Positions 46,499 to 55,211 of a DNA stretch of 64,000 nt are shown here, piece after piece. The first letter of the stretch is position 1. The number at the start of each line of letters is the position of its first letter. Made by a program: the position numbers and the translations under genes. Below the pieces are notes generated by a model. That model had not been told where the DNA came from. It worked only from the letters and a program-made list of their open reading frames with translations, and did not search any database. The DNA comes from Rhizobium sp. 007 (GTDB lineage Bacteria; Pseudomonadota; Alphaproteobacteria; Rhizobiales; Rhizobiaceae), in assembly GCF_015353075.1 (NCBI RefSeq), contig NZ_CP064187.1:2418001-2482000 (forward strand), written 5' to 3'.

Positions 46499-48382
46499 AT
46501 GGGCTTGGGACGCAAGTGGGCGTTTCGATCGGACCGGCTCGGTCGGTGTGCGGCCCTCTGTTGCTTTATCCTCGTAATGGTCGCTTCGATGCCATCCGTG
46601 CCCATGGAGATCGTGAGCCGGGTTCCCCGTGTTCTAATTCTCTACCCATACGATGAACGAATAGCAGCGACCACCGCCGCCGGAGAGGCCGTGAGAAAGC
46701 GGCTGCTGGATGCCACCCAAGGAAAGATCGATCTTTTCTCCGAATTTCTCGACCTTTCGAGATTTCCGGAAAGCGCCCACGTTGATCGTATGGCTCGATA
46801 TCTTTCCGCCAAATATGCTGATCGTCGTCCTGATGTGGTCGTTGCGCTCGGCGAGCAGTCGGCAAGATTCATCGTTGCAAACCGCAAGCAGCTTGCAGAG
46901 AATGCAACAATAATCCACGCAGGCTTCAGTAGCTCCACCGCCGAAAAAATAGACTTGCCCAGCGATGTGATCGGTGCCTTCACCGAGTTTGACATCCTGA
47001 AGACAGCGGAGATGGCGCGCGGACTCCAGCCCGAGGCCCGTTATCTATTCGTAATCGGAGGATCATCAGAATTCGATCGGTGGTGGCTCGCGACGGCGCG
47101 GGCCGACCTTGCGGCATTCTCCAAGGACTACGAAACGACCTACCTGGAGGACCTGACGATCGACGAATTCACCAAGCGGGCCGCGGAGTTTCCCCGTGAC
47201 AGCATCGTCCTCGCGCTGACGATTTTCAAAGATAGCGCCGGCCGCAATTTCATTCCGCGTGAAGCGATCAGACAAATATCGCGGACTGCCAGCGCTCCGA
47301 TATACGGTCCGTATCCCACCTACATCGATTACGGCGTTGTCGGTGGCAACGTTGTAACGTTCGAGTCGTTGGGCATGACCGTGGCGGACCTGGCACTCGA
47401 CGCTCTCGCCGGCAAGCCGATCTCCAACGTCGAGTCTCCCCAGACCTATATCGCAGACGCAAGGCAACTACAGCGCTGGGGACTGCCGGAGAAGAACCTT
47501 CCTCCAGGCACAGTCCAGATGTTCAGGGAACCGACCTTCTGGGAGCAATACTGGTTCGCCGTGGTTGCGGCACTTGCCGTCATCACGACACAGGGAATCG
47601 TCATCACCGGTCTGCTTATCGAACGCCGCCGCCGCCGGAAGGCGGAGTTCGAATCGCGCCGCCGTCTCCTCGAAGTGGTTCATCTCAATCAGTCCGCGAC
47701 AGCCGGCGCGCTGTCCGCCTCGATCGCGCACGAACTCAACCAGCCGCTGGGTGCCATCCGCAGCAACGCGGAAGCGGCTGCAATCATTCTTCGATCAGAG
47801 AGGCCCGATCTCAAGCTGATCGAGCAGATCCTGATAGACATTCAAGACGACGATCAACGCGCCGGCGATATCATTTCCCGGATGAGAGGCCTGCTTAAGA
47901 AGAGAAGCGAGATTGACTGGCAAGAGTTCGACCTCAATGAAGTGACGACCAGGGCCATACTGATCCTCCGCGGCGAAGCCGAGCGGAAGGGTGTTATTGT
48001 CAGTTCCAACCGGGCTTCACGGGAGCTGCCGGTCAGAGCCGACAAGATCCATGTCCAGCAGGTTATTCTCAACCTCGCGACCAACGCCATGGACGCGATG
48101 CTGGAGATGGTAGCGACTGAAAGAAGGCTCGTGCTTGAGACAACGCTGACGAAGGAATCCGAGGTCGAGCTGTCGATTTCCGATACGGGCCGCGGTATCC
48201 CTGACGAACAGCTCGCCTGTGTTTTCGAGCCGTTCTATACGACAAAGCCCACCGGGACAGGGCTCGGCCTTTCCATCGCGCGCGCGATCGTCGAAACCTA
48301 TGGCGGCAAGATCTGGGCCCACAACCGCCCCGAGGGCGGAGCTGTTTTTCGTGTTGTGCTGCCTCTTGCCCGAAGCGGATAA
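46499..48382 (+). CDS. Sensor histidine kinase with ABC-substrate-binding-like sensor
   Basis: A 627-residue membrane kinase. After an N-terminal hydrophobic segment (residues 19-34) comes a periplasmic domain resembling ABC_sub_bind proteins (VLILYPYDERIAATTAAGEA, PDVVVALGEQSARFI, YGVVGGNVVTFESLG). A second membrane helix lies near residue 345, then a short coiled-coil. The HisKA box is SIAHELNQPLGAIRSN and the ATPase has ILNLATNAMDAM and GTGLGLSIARAIV. GGGGGAAGG precedes the ATG at 46499. It is followed within five bases by a FixJ-type regulator, making a complete two-component system next to the sulfatase genes. Confidence 0.9.
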   Translation: MGLGRKWAFRSDRLGRCAALCCFILVMVASMPSVPMEIVSRVPRVLILYPYDERIAATTAAGEAVRKRLLDATQGKIDLFSEFLDLSRFPESAHVDRMARYLSAKYADRRPDVVVALGEQSARFIVANRKQLAENATIIHAGFSSSTAEKIDLPSDVIGAFTEFDILKTAEMARGLQPEARYLFVIGGSSEFDRWWLATARADLAAFSKDYETTYLEDLTIDEFTKRAAEFPRDSIVLALTIFKDSAGRNFIPREAIRQISRTASAPIYGPYPTYIDYGVVGGNVVTFESLGMTVADLALDALAGKPISNVESPQTYIADARQLQRWGLPEKNLPPGTVQMFREPTFWEQYWFAVVAALAVITTQGIVITGLLIERRRRRKAEFESRRRLLEVVHLNQSATAGALSASIAHELNQPLGAIRSNAEAAAIILRSERPDLKLIEQILIDIQDDDQRAGDIISRMRGLLKKRSEIDWQEFDLNEVTTRAILILRGEAERKGVIVSSNRASRELPVRADKIHVQQVILNLATNAMDAMLEMVATERRLVLETTLTKESEVELSISDTGRGIPDEQLACVFEPFYTTKPTGTGLGLSIARAIVETYGGKIWAHNRPEGGAVFRVVLPLARSG

Positions 48383-48387
48383 ATCCA

Positions 48388-49023
48388 TTGGAAGCCGTCG
48401 TTCACATCGTCGATGACGACCAATCTTTCCGGACAGCAGTCGGACGGCTGCTGTCGGCGTCAGGTTTCCGCGTGGCTCTCTATGAATCAGGCGATCAGTT
48501 TCTCGCGCAGTTGCCCGCCACCGAGCCTGGTTGCGTCCTCCTCGACCTCCAACTGCCTGGGTTGAGCGGTCGGGAACTGCAAGACCGCCTTTTGGAGAAA
48601 GCGCCCCTGTTGCCGATCGTGTATCTCACAGGCCAAGGCGACATAAGGGCTAGCGTCAGTGCAATGAAGGCTGGCGCGGAAGATTTTCTGGAGAAGCCGG
48701 CGTCCGGCACCATCTTGCTGGAGGCGATCCAACGAGCGTTGGTCAAGTACGAAAAGCGGCGTGTGGAGCACGACCGCATTCGCGCGCTTCAGGTTCTGGT
48801 GGCTGGCTTGACACCTCGCGAAGCCGAGGTCTTCGCTCTGATCGTGCGCGGCCACCTCAACAAGCAAATCGCCTATGCCCTCGGCACGTCCGAGAGGACC
48901 GTGAAGGCCCATCGGCATAGTGTCATGGAAAAACTCGGGGTGCGTTCGTTGGCCGAGGCGGTGTCCATCGCCGAGAGAACGGGCCTCCTCGATCCCGATG
49001 CGAGACCGCTGCAGCGTACGTGA
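48388..49023 (+). CDS. FixJ/LuxR-type response regulator
   Basis: A 211-residue regulator with a receiver domain (acidic pocket DDD at 9-11, phospho-acceptor Asp53 in LLDLQLPG, Lys in EKPAS) and a C-terminal LuxR helix-turn-helix (LTPREAEVFALIVRGHLNKQ, TSERTVKAHRHSVMEKLGV). It starts with TTG five bases after the kinase stop, so the two are translationally linked and are predicted partners. Likely targets are the divergent sulfatase/cytochrome operon and itself. Confidence 0.9.
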   Translation: MEAVVHIVDDDQSFRTAVGRLLSASGFRVALYESGDQFLAQLPATEPGCVLLDLQLPGLSGRELQDRLLEKAPLLPIVYLTGQGDIRASVSAMKAGAEDFLEKPASGTILLEAIQRALVKYEKRRVEHDRIRALQVLVAGLTPREAEVFALIVRGHLNKQIAYALGTSERTVKAHRHSVMEKLGVRSLAEAVSIAERTGLLDPDARPLQRT

Positions 49024-49125
49024 GCGTGCCGTTTCCCCTTAGGACAATATCCGACGTACCGTGGAAGGCCTACACTCACATGCACGAGCCGAACATCCTC
49101 CACGCGAGCGAAAGAGAGGCACAAG

Positions 49126-49512
49126 TTGGAAAACCTGCGCCGCACGGTGGCGATCGTTGAGGACGATGCAAGCATGCGAAGGAGCGTCCTGCGGCTACTG
49201 AATGCCCACGGCTTTCTGGCGGAGGAGTATACGTCGGCGGAATCGTTTCTCGGTCGCGATGTGGGAAGCCATGTGGAATGCCTTGTTCTGGATGTTGATC
49301 TGGGCGGCATGTCCGGGATCGAGCTACAAAGCCGATTGAAGGAGTCTGGCGCCGGCCTTCCGGTGATCTTCATCACGGCTCTCGAAAACGACGCCCTGAA
49401 AGCGCAGGCGACACGAGAAGGTTGCGTCGCCTATCTGCGGAAGCCGTTTCCGGCCGCCTTGCTGATCGACGCCATCAACAGGGTGTTCAAGTCACAAGGT
49501 CCATCGGCATGA
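49126..49512 (+). CDS. Single-domain response regulator
   Basis: A 128-residue stand-alone receiver: acidic pocket EDD at 12-14, phospho-acceptor Asp56 in CLVLDVDLGGMSG, Thr/Ala region FITALEND and Lys in LRKPFP. There is no output domain, so it acts by protein contact or as a phosphate sink. The TTG start at 49126 follows GAGAGG. It lies 102 bases after the FixJ-type gene on the same strand and probably belongs to the same phosphorelay. Confidence 0.88.
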   Translation: MENLRRTVAIVEDDASMRRSVLRLLNAHGFLAEEYTSAESFLGRDVGSHVECLVLDVDLGGMSGIELQSRLKESGAGLPVIFITALENDALKAQATREGCVAYLRKPFPAALLIDAINRVFKSQGPSA

Positions 49513-49707
49513 CAGCGGAAGGGGCGTCGTTTGCCAGCACACCCCTGGCTCGACGACTAACGCAACGTCCAGCGAACGTCCTTCTGCCGTATGACCGTGG
49601 GGCCGGTCCTCTTCTCCGCGCCTCTGGGGTCTTGGGTGGCCATCGTGGCTACAAAGCTGAACTCGATGTAACCGACGATGGCGCCGTCCTCGATTATCAA
49701 GTTAACT

Positions 49708-51975
49708 TTAGGAACGCCCGCTCCTTCCGATAACGTCTTGTTGTATACGTTCCAACGCTTCTGCTAAAGGTTGATATACGACACGAGTTGCGTCAGAAAT
49801 CTCCGCTGACAGAAGACCGTTTTGACAGGGTCGATCATCGTCCCATCCGGAATGGTTTACGATGGGGTACAAGCATATACCTTCGATCGGGACCCCGGCA
49901 TCCATCGCAGCAACGACCTCGCTATAAACATACATGATCCAACCAGGTCGCCTTTCAGCTTCGATACCGGTTTCGGCAACGAATATCGGCTTGCCATATC
50001 TGGCATAGGTTTCGATCAGAATGGTCCTAAATGGTTTGTAAAGCGCATTGGTTTCGTCGATCGGTGAACCACCGTGGATCCACTGATTGTTGTGATAGTA
50101 GTTCACCCCAACGATATCGAGATAGCGATCTGCGCCGCCGATTTGGGGCCATAGCCTTCCACCTAGTAAATCCCACCCCTGGAACTGCGACTGGCGATGT
50201 CCTTCGGCAAGTTGCCTCTCCCAGGGTCGCGACGGATCTAGGATGACGTTGATAACGGGATCGCAGTGCACAAAACGTGCCCGTGGATCGACCAGAAGGA
50301 TGGCATCCATGGCGGCGATAGAAGCGCGCGCGAGCTGGACTTTCAATTCAAAGCCGCGTCCGTTTGCAAAAGGGTTCAGGTAGCCGACGTCTCCTCCACC
50401 CCACGACAAAAACGAGATCTCGTTTACGGGACAATAGAACGGAACCTCGCTCGTGTTTTCCCGCACCACTGCTGCCACAGCACCCGCAAAATTTGCAAGC
50501 CGAGGCGCAAAATCCTGCCCCCAAATATCGATATCGTCTGGCCAGCCATAGTGCAAAAGGTCCCAGATGACCTGAACGCCCACCTCTTTCGCTGCTTCGA
50601 GCATCGGAAGAAAGCTAGACCAATCATAGCGGCCAGATGCCGGCTCTATAAGATGCCAGCGGAGGCCGTCGCGCACGGTTTCGATCCGGTGCGCTTTCAG
50701 TTGATCGTAGTCCTGTCGCGCATGCGAGTCGTGGCCAGTAGAGGCGAGGACATCGAGACGCGTCCCAGCAGTTTCGCCCTCGCCTGGACGGAGGCGGTGC
50801 GTTGAACACTCGAAACCCCCCTGAATGAAGGATTTGAACAAACCAGATGGCCCGGCTCGCGCTCGATCTTCGAGAACATCCAGAAAAAGACCTTCCCATC
50901 GCGGCACGACAGTAGCGGCGCTGTAGTCGTTTTCAACTTTTGACATCAAGGCCTTGCCCAGCCGGGCACGCAGTTCGGCTGACATGATCAGCTTCATCAT
51001 GGCCTGAGCGACAGCGGCGGGATCGTTGTAGGGCACGAAGAGACCCGAAGTCCCCTCCTCGACCTGCTGGAGCGCCCCGTTATCAGGCGTCGCGATTACG
51101 GGCAGACCTGCTGCACCCGCCTCCGCCAGAACGTGCGGCATCCCCTCGTCGCGCGAGAGCCAGGTAAAAATATCGAAGGCTGACAGAAGGTTGGGAACAT
51201 CCTTTCGATCTCCGAGAAAGGAAAGCACGCCACCCAATCCCCGCTGAGCAGCAAGCGAATGCAACTGTATCGCATATTCCGGGTGGAACGCGTCGGCCCC
51301 CCCTACAATCACAAAACGCGCAGACGCAACGTCCTTGTGCACAATCGCCGCAGCTTCTATGAAGTCTTCGACGTTCTTCTTTGGATCAAGCCGTCCGACC
51401 CAGCCGACAAGGACCGAATCCTCGGCCAAGCCGAGTGACGAACGGGTTTCGGCACGCCGGGTGACGTCAAATTCCGAGAAATCGACCATCGACGGGATTT
51501 CAAGAGCACTTAATTCACGACCGGGCATCACGGAGGCTGCGGCATCGCGGATTGATCGACAGACGCCGACGTAGCGACTTGTGAAGTGCTTCGGCCCCGC
51601 AAGCGCCTCCGACACCAGCCCGCCATGTTCAATCAGCGGCGGGCGGAGGTGGATACGTTCAAGCGCCGGGTAAATATCGGCGACATTCTGACAGGAGACC
51701 ACGACGTCATAGCCTGGGATCTTCGTTGCCAGATAGGTTATCGTATCCTTGAACGACAATGTGTAAGGGGTCGTATCGACATCCACGCCCAACGCCGTTA
51801 GCTGCTCGTGTGTCTGATCGGGCATGCTCGGTTTGTGGAAACATGCCACGACGTCAATGCGATAGCGGTTTCGATCGAGATTTCGGGCAAGGAGCCGCAC
51901 TTCCGTCTCTTCACCGCCAACGACTAACCATGCGAATACGAAAAGGATTCGGACTGGTTGTTTGCGCGAGCTCAT
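49708..51975 (-). CDS. Fusion: GT4 glycosyltransferase + clan-A glycoside hydrolase
   Basis: A 755-residue two-enzyme protein. Residues about 8-370 form a GT-B family 4 glycosyltransferase (LVGWVGRLDPKKNVEDFIEAA, then SRDEGMPHVLAEAGAAGLPV with the EX7E-type motif). Residues about 384-745 form a TIM-barrel hydrolase related to GH1/GH5: acid/base Glu519 in YCPVNEISFLSW and nucleophile Glu668 in FVAETGIEAERRPG. It would both build and trim, or transglycosylate, a glycan. Its start overlaps the preceding gene's stop by four bases. It is the last gene of the operon and converges on the response-regulator gene. Confidence 0.85.
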   Translation of the reverse strand: MSSRKQPVRILFVFAWLVVGGEETEVRLLARNLDRNRYRIDVVACFHKPSMPDQTHEQLTALGVDVDTTPYTLSFKDTITYLATKIPGYDVVVSCQNVADIYPALERIHLRPPLIEHGGLVSEALAGPKHFTSRYVGVCRSIRDAAASVMPGRELSALEIPSMVDFSEFDVTRRAETRSSLGLAEDSVLVGWVGRLDPKKNVEDFIEAAAIVHKDVASARFVIVGGADAFHPEYAIQLHSLAAQRGLGGVLSFLGDRKDVPNLLSAFDIFTWLSRDEGMPHVLAEAGAAGLPVIATPDNGALQQVEEGTSGLFVPYNDPAAVAQAMMKLIMSAELRARLGKALMSKVENDYSAATVVPRWEGLFLDVLEDRARAGPSGLFKSFIQGGFECSTHRLRPGEGETAGTRLDVLASTGHDSHARQDYDQLKAHRIETVRDGLRWHLIEPASGRYDWSSFLPMLEAAKEVGVQVIWDLLHYGWPDDIDIWGQDFAPRLANFAGAVAAVVRENTSEVPFYCPVNEISFLSWGGGDVGYLNPFANGRGFELKVQLARASIAAMDAILLVDPRARFVHCDPVINVILDPSRPWERQLAEGHRQSQFQGWDLLGGRLWPQIGGADRYLDIVGVNYYHNNQWIHGGSPIDETNALYKPFRTILIETYARYGKPIFVAETGIEAERRPGWIMYVYSEVVAAMDAGVPIEGICLYPIVNHSGWDDDRPCQNGLLSAEISDATRVVYQPLAEALERIQQDVIGRSGRS

Positions 51976-54900
51976 TCCTGAACCTTAAAAACAATCTGCA
52001 GGAATTCCGGCCGGTTCGTAACGAGATCGGCCAAGAATTGCGGCGCATCATCAAATGGAACGACGTGCGTGATCATGTGGTCCCGGATAGCAGAGCCGTG
52101 GCTCCGCATAAGGCCAACTGTCTCTTCGGCAAGCCGACATCGGTCCCACGACGCCCCCAATCCGCGCGGCACACGATTGATTTGTGCACACCTGATGTTG
52201 AGACCATTGTGGTGAAACTCTTCGCCAAGCCGCAATGCCTGGGCTCCACCTTGGTAAAAGGCGAGATCGATGACTGTTCCCTGCGGGCGCAACGTTTTGA
52301 GCGCAGTATGCAAGCTGGTCGCCTGCGCACGCGTCTGGAACACTACATCGGCACCGCGGTCTCTGCCGCCGTTGTGCCAACGCGCCTTCACGTACTGCCA
52401 CACTAGTTCCTCCTCCATCGCGGCGAGGCCAAGATCGTGCGCCCTGTTCTGACGGAATTGCGACGGGTCGGCGACAATGACGTTGGAAGCTCCGCACTTC
52501 TGCGCAAACAGCGCAGTCATCAGACCCACCGTTCCCGCACCCAGGACAACGACGTTGCGTCCCTCAATGCCAGCGCCCAGGTAGGGCACGCTGCTTCCGA
52601 ACGCCTCTGAATCGGCATGCAAAATTCCATTAGCCGCGATCGGTCCCATCTGAGCGACGAACACTCCAAGCACGGGATCGATATCGATGGGAAGCGGCAC
52701 CAGCAAGTCATGGCAGGGGTCTGCAGTGTGACCGCTCTTATGCGCGAAAGTCGTCGCGACAACATCGCCATTCGCGAAGCCGGCAGCCCGTGTCTCCGAA
52801 ACGCGCGCCACCTCCATGTAGCCCAGAAAGGGAACTGGATAGTGAAGGTCAGCCTCGCCTTCCACAAATACGCCTCTCTCCCCATCGAACCTCGAACGGA
52901 AGTAGGGGTTGGTATTTTTCATGAACGTGAGTTCGGTACCTGCTGAAAATCCGCTATACAGCGTCTCCAACCGGATATGGCCGTCGGCGGGCGGGCCCTC
53001 TTCGTATTCCAAAAAGAATGCTTTCCCAGCACGTTCTATGCCCAGCGAACGAATTCGCCGATGGCCGGGGGGCGGGCTCTGCGGCTCCTCTTTACGGGAT
53101 TGATGCTGAAGAGGAGCCATTGGCCTGCGCTCGAAGACAGGAGGATCGAGTTTTACGGGTTCGTCTTGTCGGGCTGAGGCTGCGACAGCCAGCGCGATGC
53201 GATGCGTTGCGAGCGCGTCCGAGTAGGCACAGCGAATGTGGTTTTCTTGCCCGCGCACGGCGTCGACAAAGTCGCGATCCTCGCGCCAGACGGGATCGCC
53301 TTCGGCTTGACGCACCGGACGTCCTGCTCCGACATCGACCATGATGTCATGATCTGTCAATTCGATCGCAAGACGATCGGCGAAGATGTTGAGCCCGACC
53401 CTATGGTTCCAGCCGAGAAGGCAGGTCGACGAAATGTTGGCGATGACACCGGACTCGAAGGTCATTGTCGCAGTCGCAACTGCGGGCACATCGAGGCCAG
53501 GAAATTCTGACCGATCTTTAAAGCCAACACGACCATATACGTCCGTTACTTCGCCAATGAGGTAACGCGCCAAGTCAATGATATGAGTGGTCTGCTCGAT
53601 CATCTGCCCACCTGATCGATCAATCTTCCACCACCATTGCGGTGGAGGCGTCTGGTCCAACCAGTAGCCGGAGAGAAGTTGCGCCGGGTTTTCCACCAAC
53701 AACCGGCGGGCCTCCTCTACAGTATCGAGATACCGCCAGTGATAGCCCACGGCCGTGATTAATTTCGCCCCCGTAATCATGGCTGCAAGTTCTTCAGCAA
53801 GAGCCAAATCGAGAGTGACAGGCTTCTCGACAAAGAACGGGACGCCGCGTCGGATCAGCTCCCTTTCCGCGTCGCCGTGCGCAAAGGGAGGTATGCAAAT
53901 ATAAACTGCATCGAGCGCTTCGTCGTCCAGCATTGCCTGGTGGCTGGTGAACGCCTTCGCACCAAAGCGCGATGCAGCTTCGCTTGCGCGACCTAAATCA
54001 GGATCCGCAAAAGCGACGAGCGCCACATCGTCAAATCCGGTAAGAATGTCGAGATGGCGGCGCGCGATTCCTCCGACGCCGATGAAGCCAATCCGTGTCT
54101 TCTCCATGAAAGGATGTCCTCTTTCGACTTCTGTTTTGGCGGGGAGAAACCGTTGGTAGACGGCAACCGTTTCGGTGGCCATCCGATCCGCTGAAAAGGC
54201 GCTGTGAAATCGATCCATGCCAGACTGACCTATTGACCTGGCGCGAATGGGGTCAGAGAGCGCGTCGATCAAAACATCAGCTAAGGAGGAGGGATTTTCT
54301 GGCTCAGCCAAGAATGGGTGATCTTCGCCAAGGGCTTCGATGGTCCCCCCAATCCGGGTTGCGACGACCGTCAGTCCTACAGACATTGCTTCGAGCACCG
54401 CCAACGGCAGGCCCTCAAAGCGCGAGGGCAGGACAAAGAGGTCGGCATTCATCATGAGGTTGGCAACGTCGTTTCGGTGTCCTAGAAACTGGACATGATC
54501 GCGAAGTGCCAGTCCGTCGACCAGATCTTGGATAGCATTCATTTCCTCGCCCTCCCCCACCAGAAGAAGCAAGGCGGTGGGATGGGCTGCAACAACGGTT
54601 GGCATTGCCCTTACGAGAGCAGCGTGATCCTTCTGTTTTGAAAAGCGCGCCACCGTAAGCAGGGTTGGTCGGGATTGAAGCGCGCGTTCGCCGATGCCGT
54701 CTGCGTCGCTTTCCCCCCGCTCCAACGCATATATCCCGTTGCGGACAACCGTCAGCCGGGCCGGATCCACACCATTTCTTTCAAAACTCTTGCGAGATGC
54801 CTCGGAAACTACGATATGATGGGCAACTGTCAAAATCGATCTATGATATTGCGCGATTTGCTCGGCATCTGTCAGCAAATATGGCAAATGCTCCGTTCGT

Positions 54901-55211
54901 ATGACGGGAATTCCGCAAACGCATCCTACACGGGCGATCTCGTGTCCCTCCCACCCGATGCCTGCATGGATGTGAAGCAGCGACGCACCTGATGAACACA
55001 GCCATTCCTCAAATGCCGCGGGATCATCGGCGTCCTTGATCGCCAAGCCGCGGCAGACGGCGCGGGTCAGCAACGCGCAATTCGGCGGAGCCGCTAGCGT
55101 GACTTTGTAGTGTGTTCCAAGCGCCTGCCCGAGCGTAAGCATGTGCTCGCCCATCCCGGACGGCTCGCGGCTGTCGGTGGCGATAACGATGTGGTGCAAT
55201 TGACTTGTCAT
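51972..55211 (-). CDS. Three-domain fusion: GT4 + Gfo/Idh dehydrogenase + MDR dehydrogenase
   Basis: A 1079-residue protein. Domain 1 (about 1-360) is a family 4 glycosyltransferase (TLLTVARFSKQKDHAALVRA, SRFEGLPLAVLEAMSVGLTV). Domain 2 (about 369-690) is a Gfo/Idh/MocA oxidoreductase (RIGFIGVGGIARRHLDIL, VEKPVTLDLALAEEL). Domain 3 (about 720-1079) is a medium-chain dehydrogenase-like unit with Rossmann motif VVVLGAGTVGLMTALFA. Domains 2 and 3 together match bi-domain oxidoreductases found in polysaccharide clusters. Met369 has AGAGGA upstream, perhaps a relic of a separate gene. The protein is overlapped by four bases at both ends by its neighbours. Confidence 0.87.
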   Translation of the reverse strand: MTSQLHHIVIATDSREPSGMGEHMLTLGQALGTHYKVTLAAPPNCALLTRAVCRGLAIKDADDPAAFEEWLCSSGASLLHIHAGIGWEGHEIARVGCVCGIPVIRTEHLPYLLTDAEQIAQYHRSILTVAHHIVVSEASRKSFERNGVDPARLTVVRNGIYALERGESDADGIGERALQSRPTLLTVARFSKQKDHAALVRAMPTVVAAHPTALLLLVGEGEEMNAIQDLVDGLALRDHVQFLGHRNDVANLMMNADLFVLPSRFEGLPLAVLEAMSVGLTVVATRIGGTIEALGEDHPFLAEPENPSSLADVLIDALSDPIRARSIGQSGMDRFHSAFSADRMATETVAVYQRFLPAKTEVERGHPFMEKTRIGFIGVGGIARRHLDILTGFDDVALVAFADPDLGRASEAASRFGAKAFTSHQAMLDDEALDAVYICIPPFAHGDAERELIRRGVPFFVEKPVTLDLALAEELAAMITGAKLITAVGYHWRYLDTVEEARRLLVENPAQLLSGYWLDQTPPPQWWWKIDRSGGQMIEQTTHIIDLARYLIGEVTDVYGRVGFKDRSEFPGLDVPAVATATMTFESGVIANISSTCLLGWNHRVGLNIFADRLAIELTDHDIMVDVGAGRPVRQAEGDPVWREDRDFVDAVRGQENHIRCAYSDALATHRIALAVAASARQDEPVKLDPPVFERRPMAPLQHQSRKEEPQSPPPGHRRIRSLGIERAGKAFFLEYEEGPPADGHIRLETLYSGFSAGTELTFMKNTNPYFRSRFDGERGVFVEGEADLHYPVPFLGYMEVARVSETRAAGFANGDVVATTFAHKSGHTADPCHDLLVPLPIDIDPVLGVFVAQMGPIAANGILHADSEAFGSSVPYLGAGIEGRNVVVLGAGTVGLMTALFAQKCGASNVIVADPSQFRQNRAHDLGLAAMEEELVWQYVKARWHNGGRDRGADVVFQTRAQATSLHTALKTLRPQGTVIDLAFYQGGAQALRLGEEFHHNGLNIRCAQINRVPRGLGASWDRCRLAEETVGLMRSHGSAIRDHMITHVVPFDDAPQFLADLVTNRPEFLQIVFKVQE

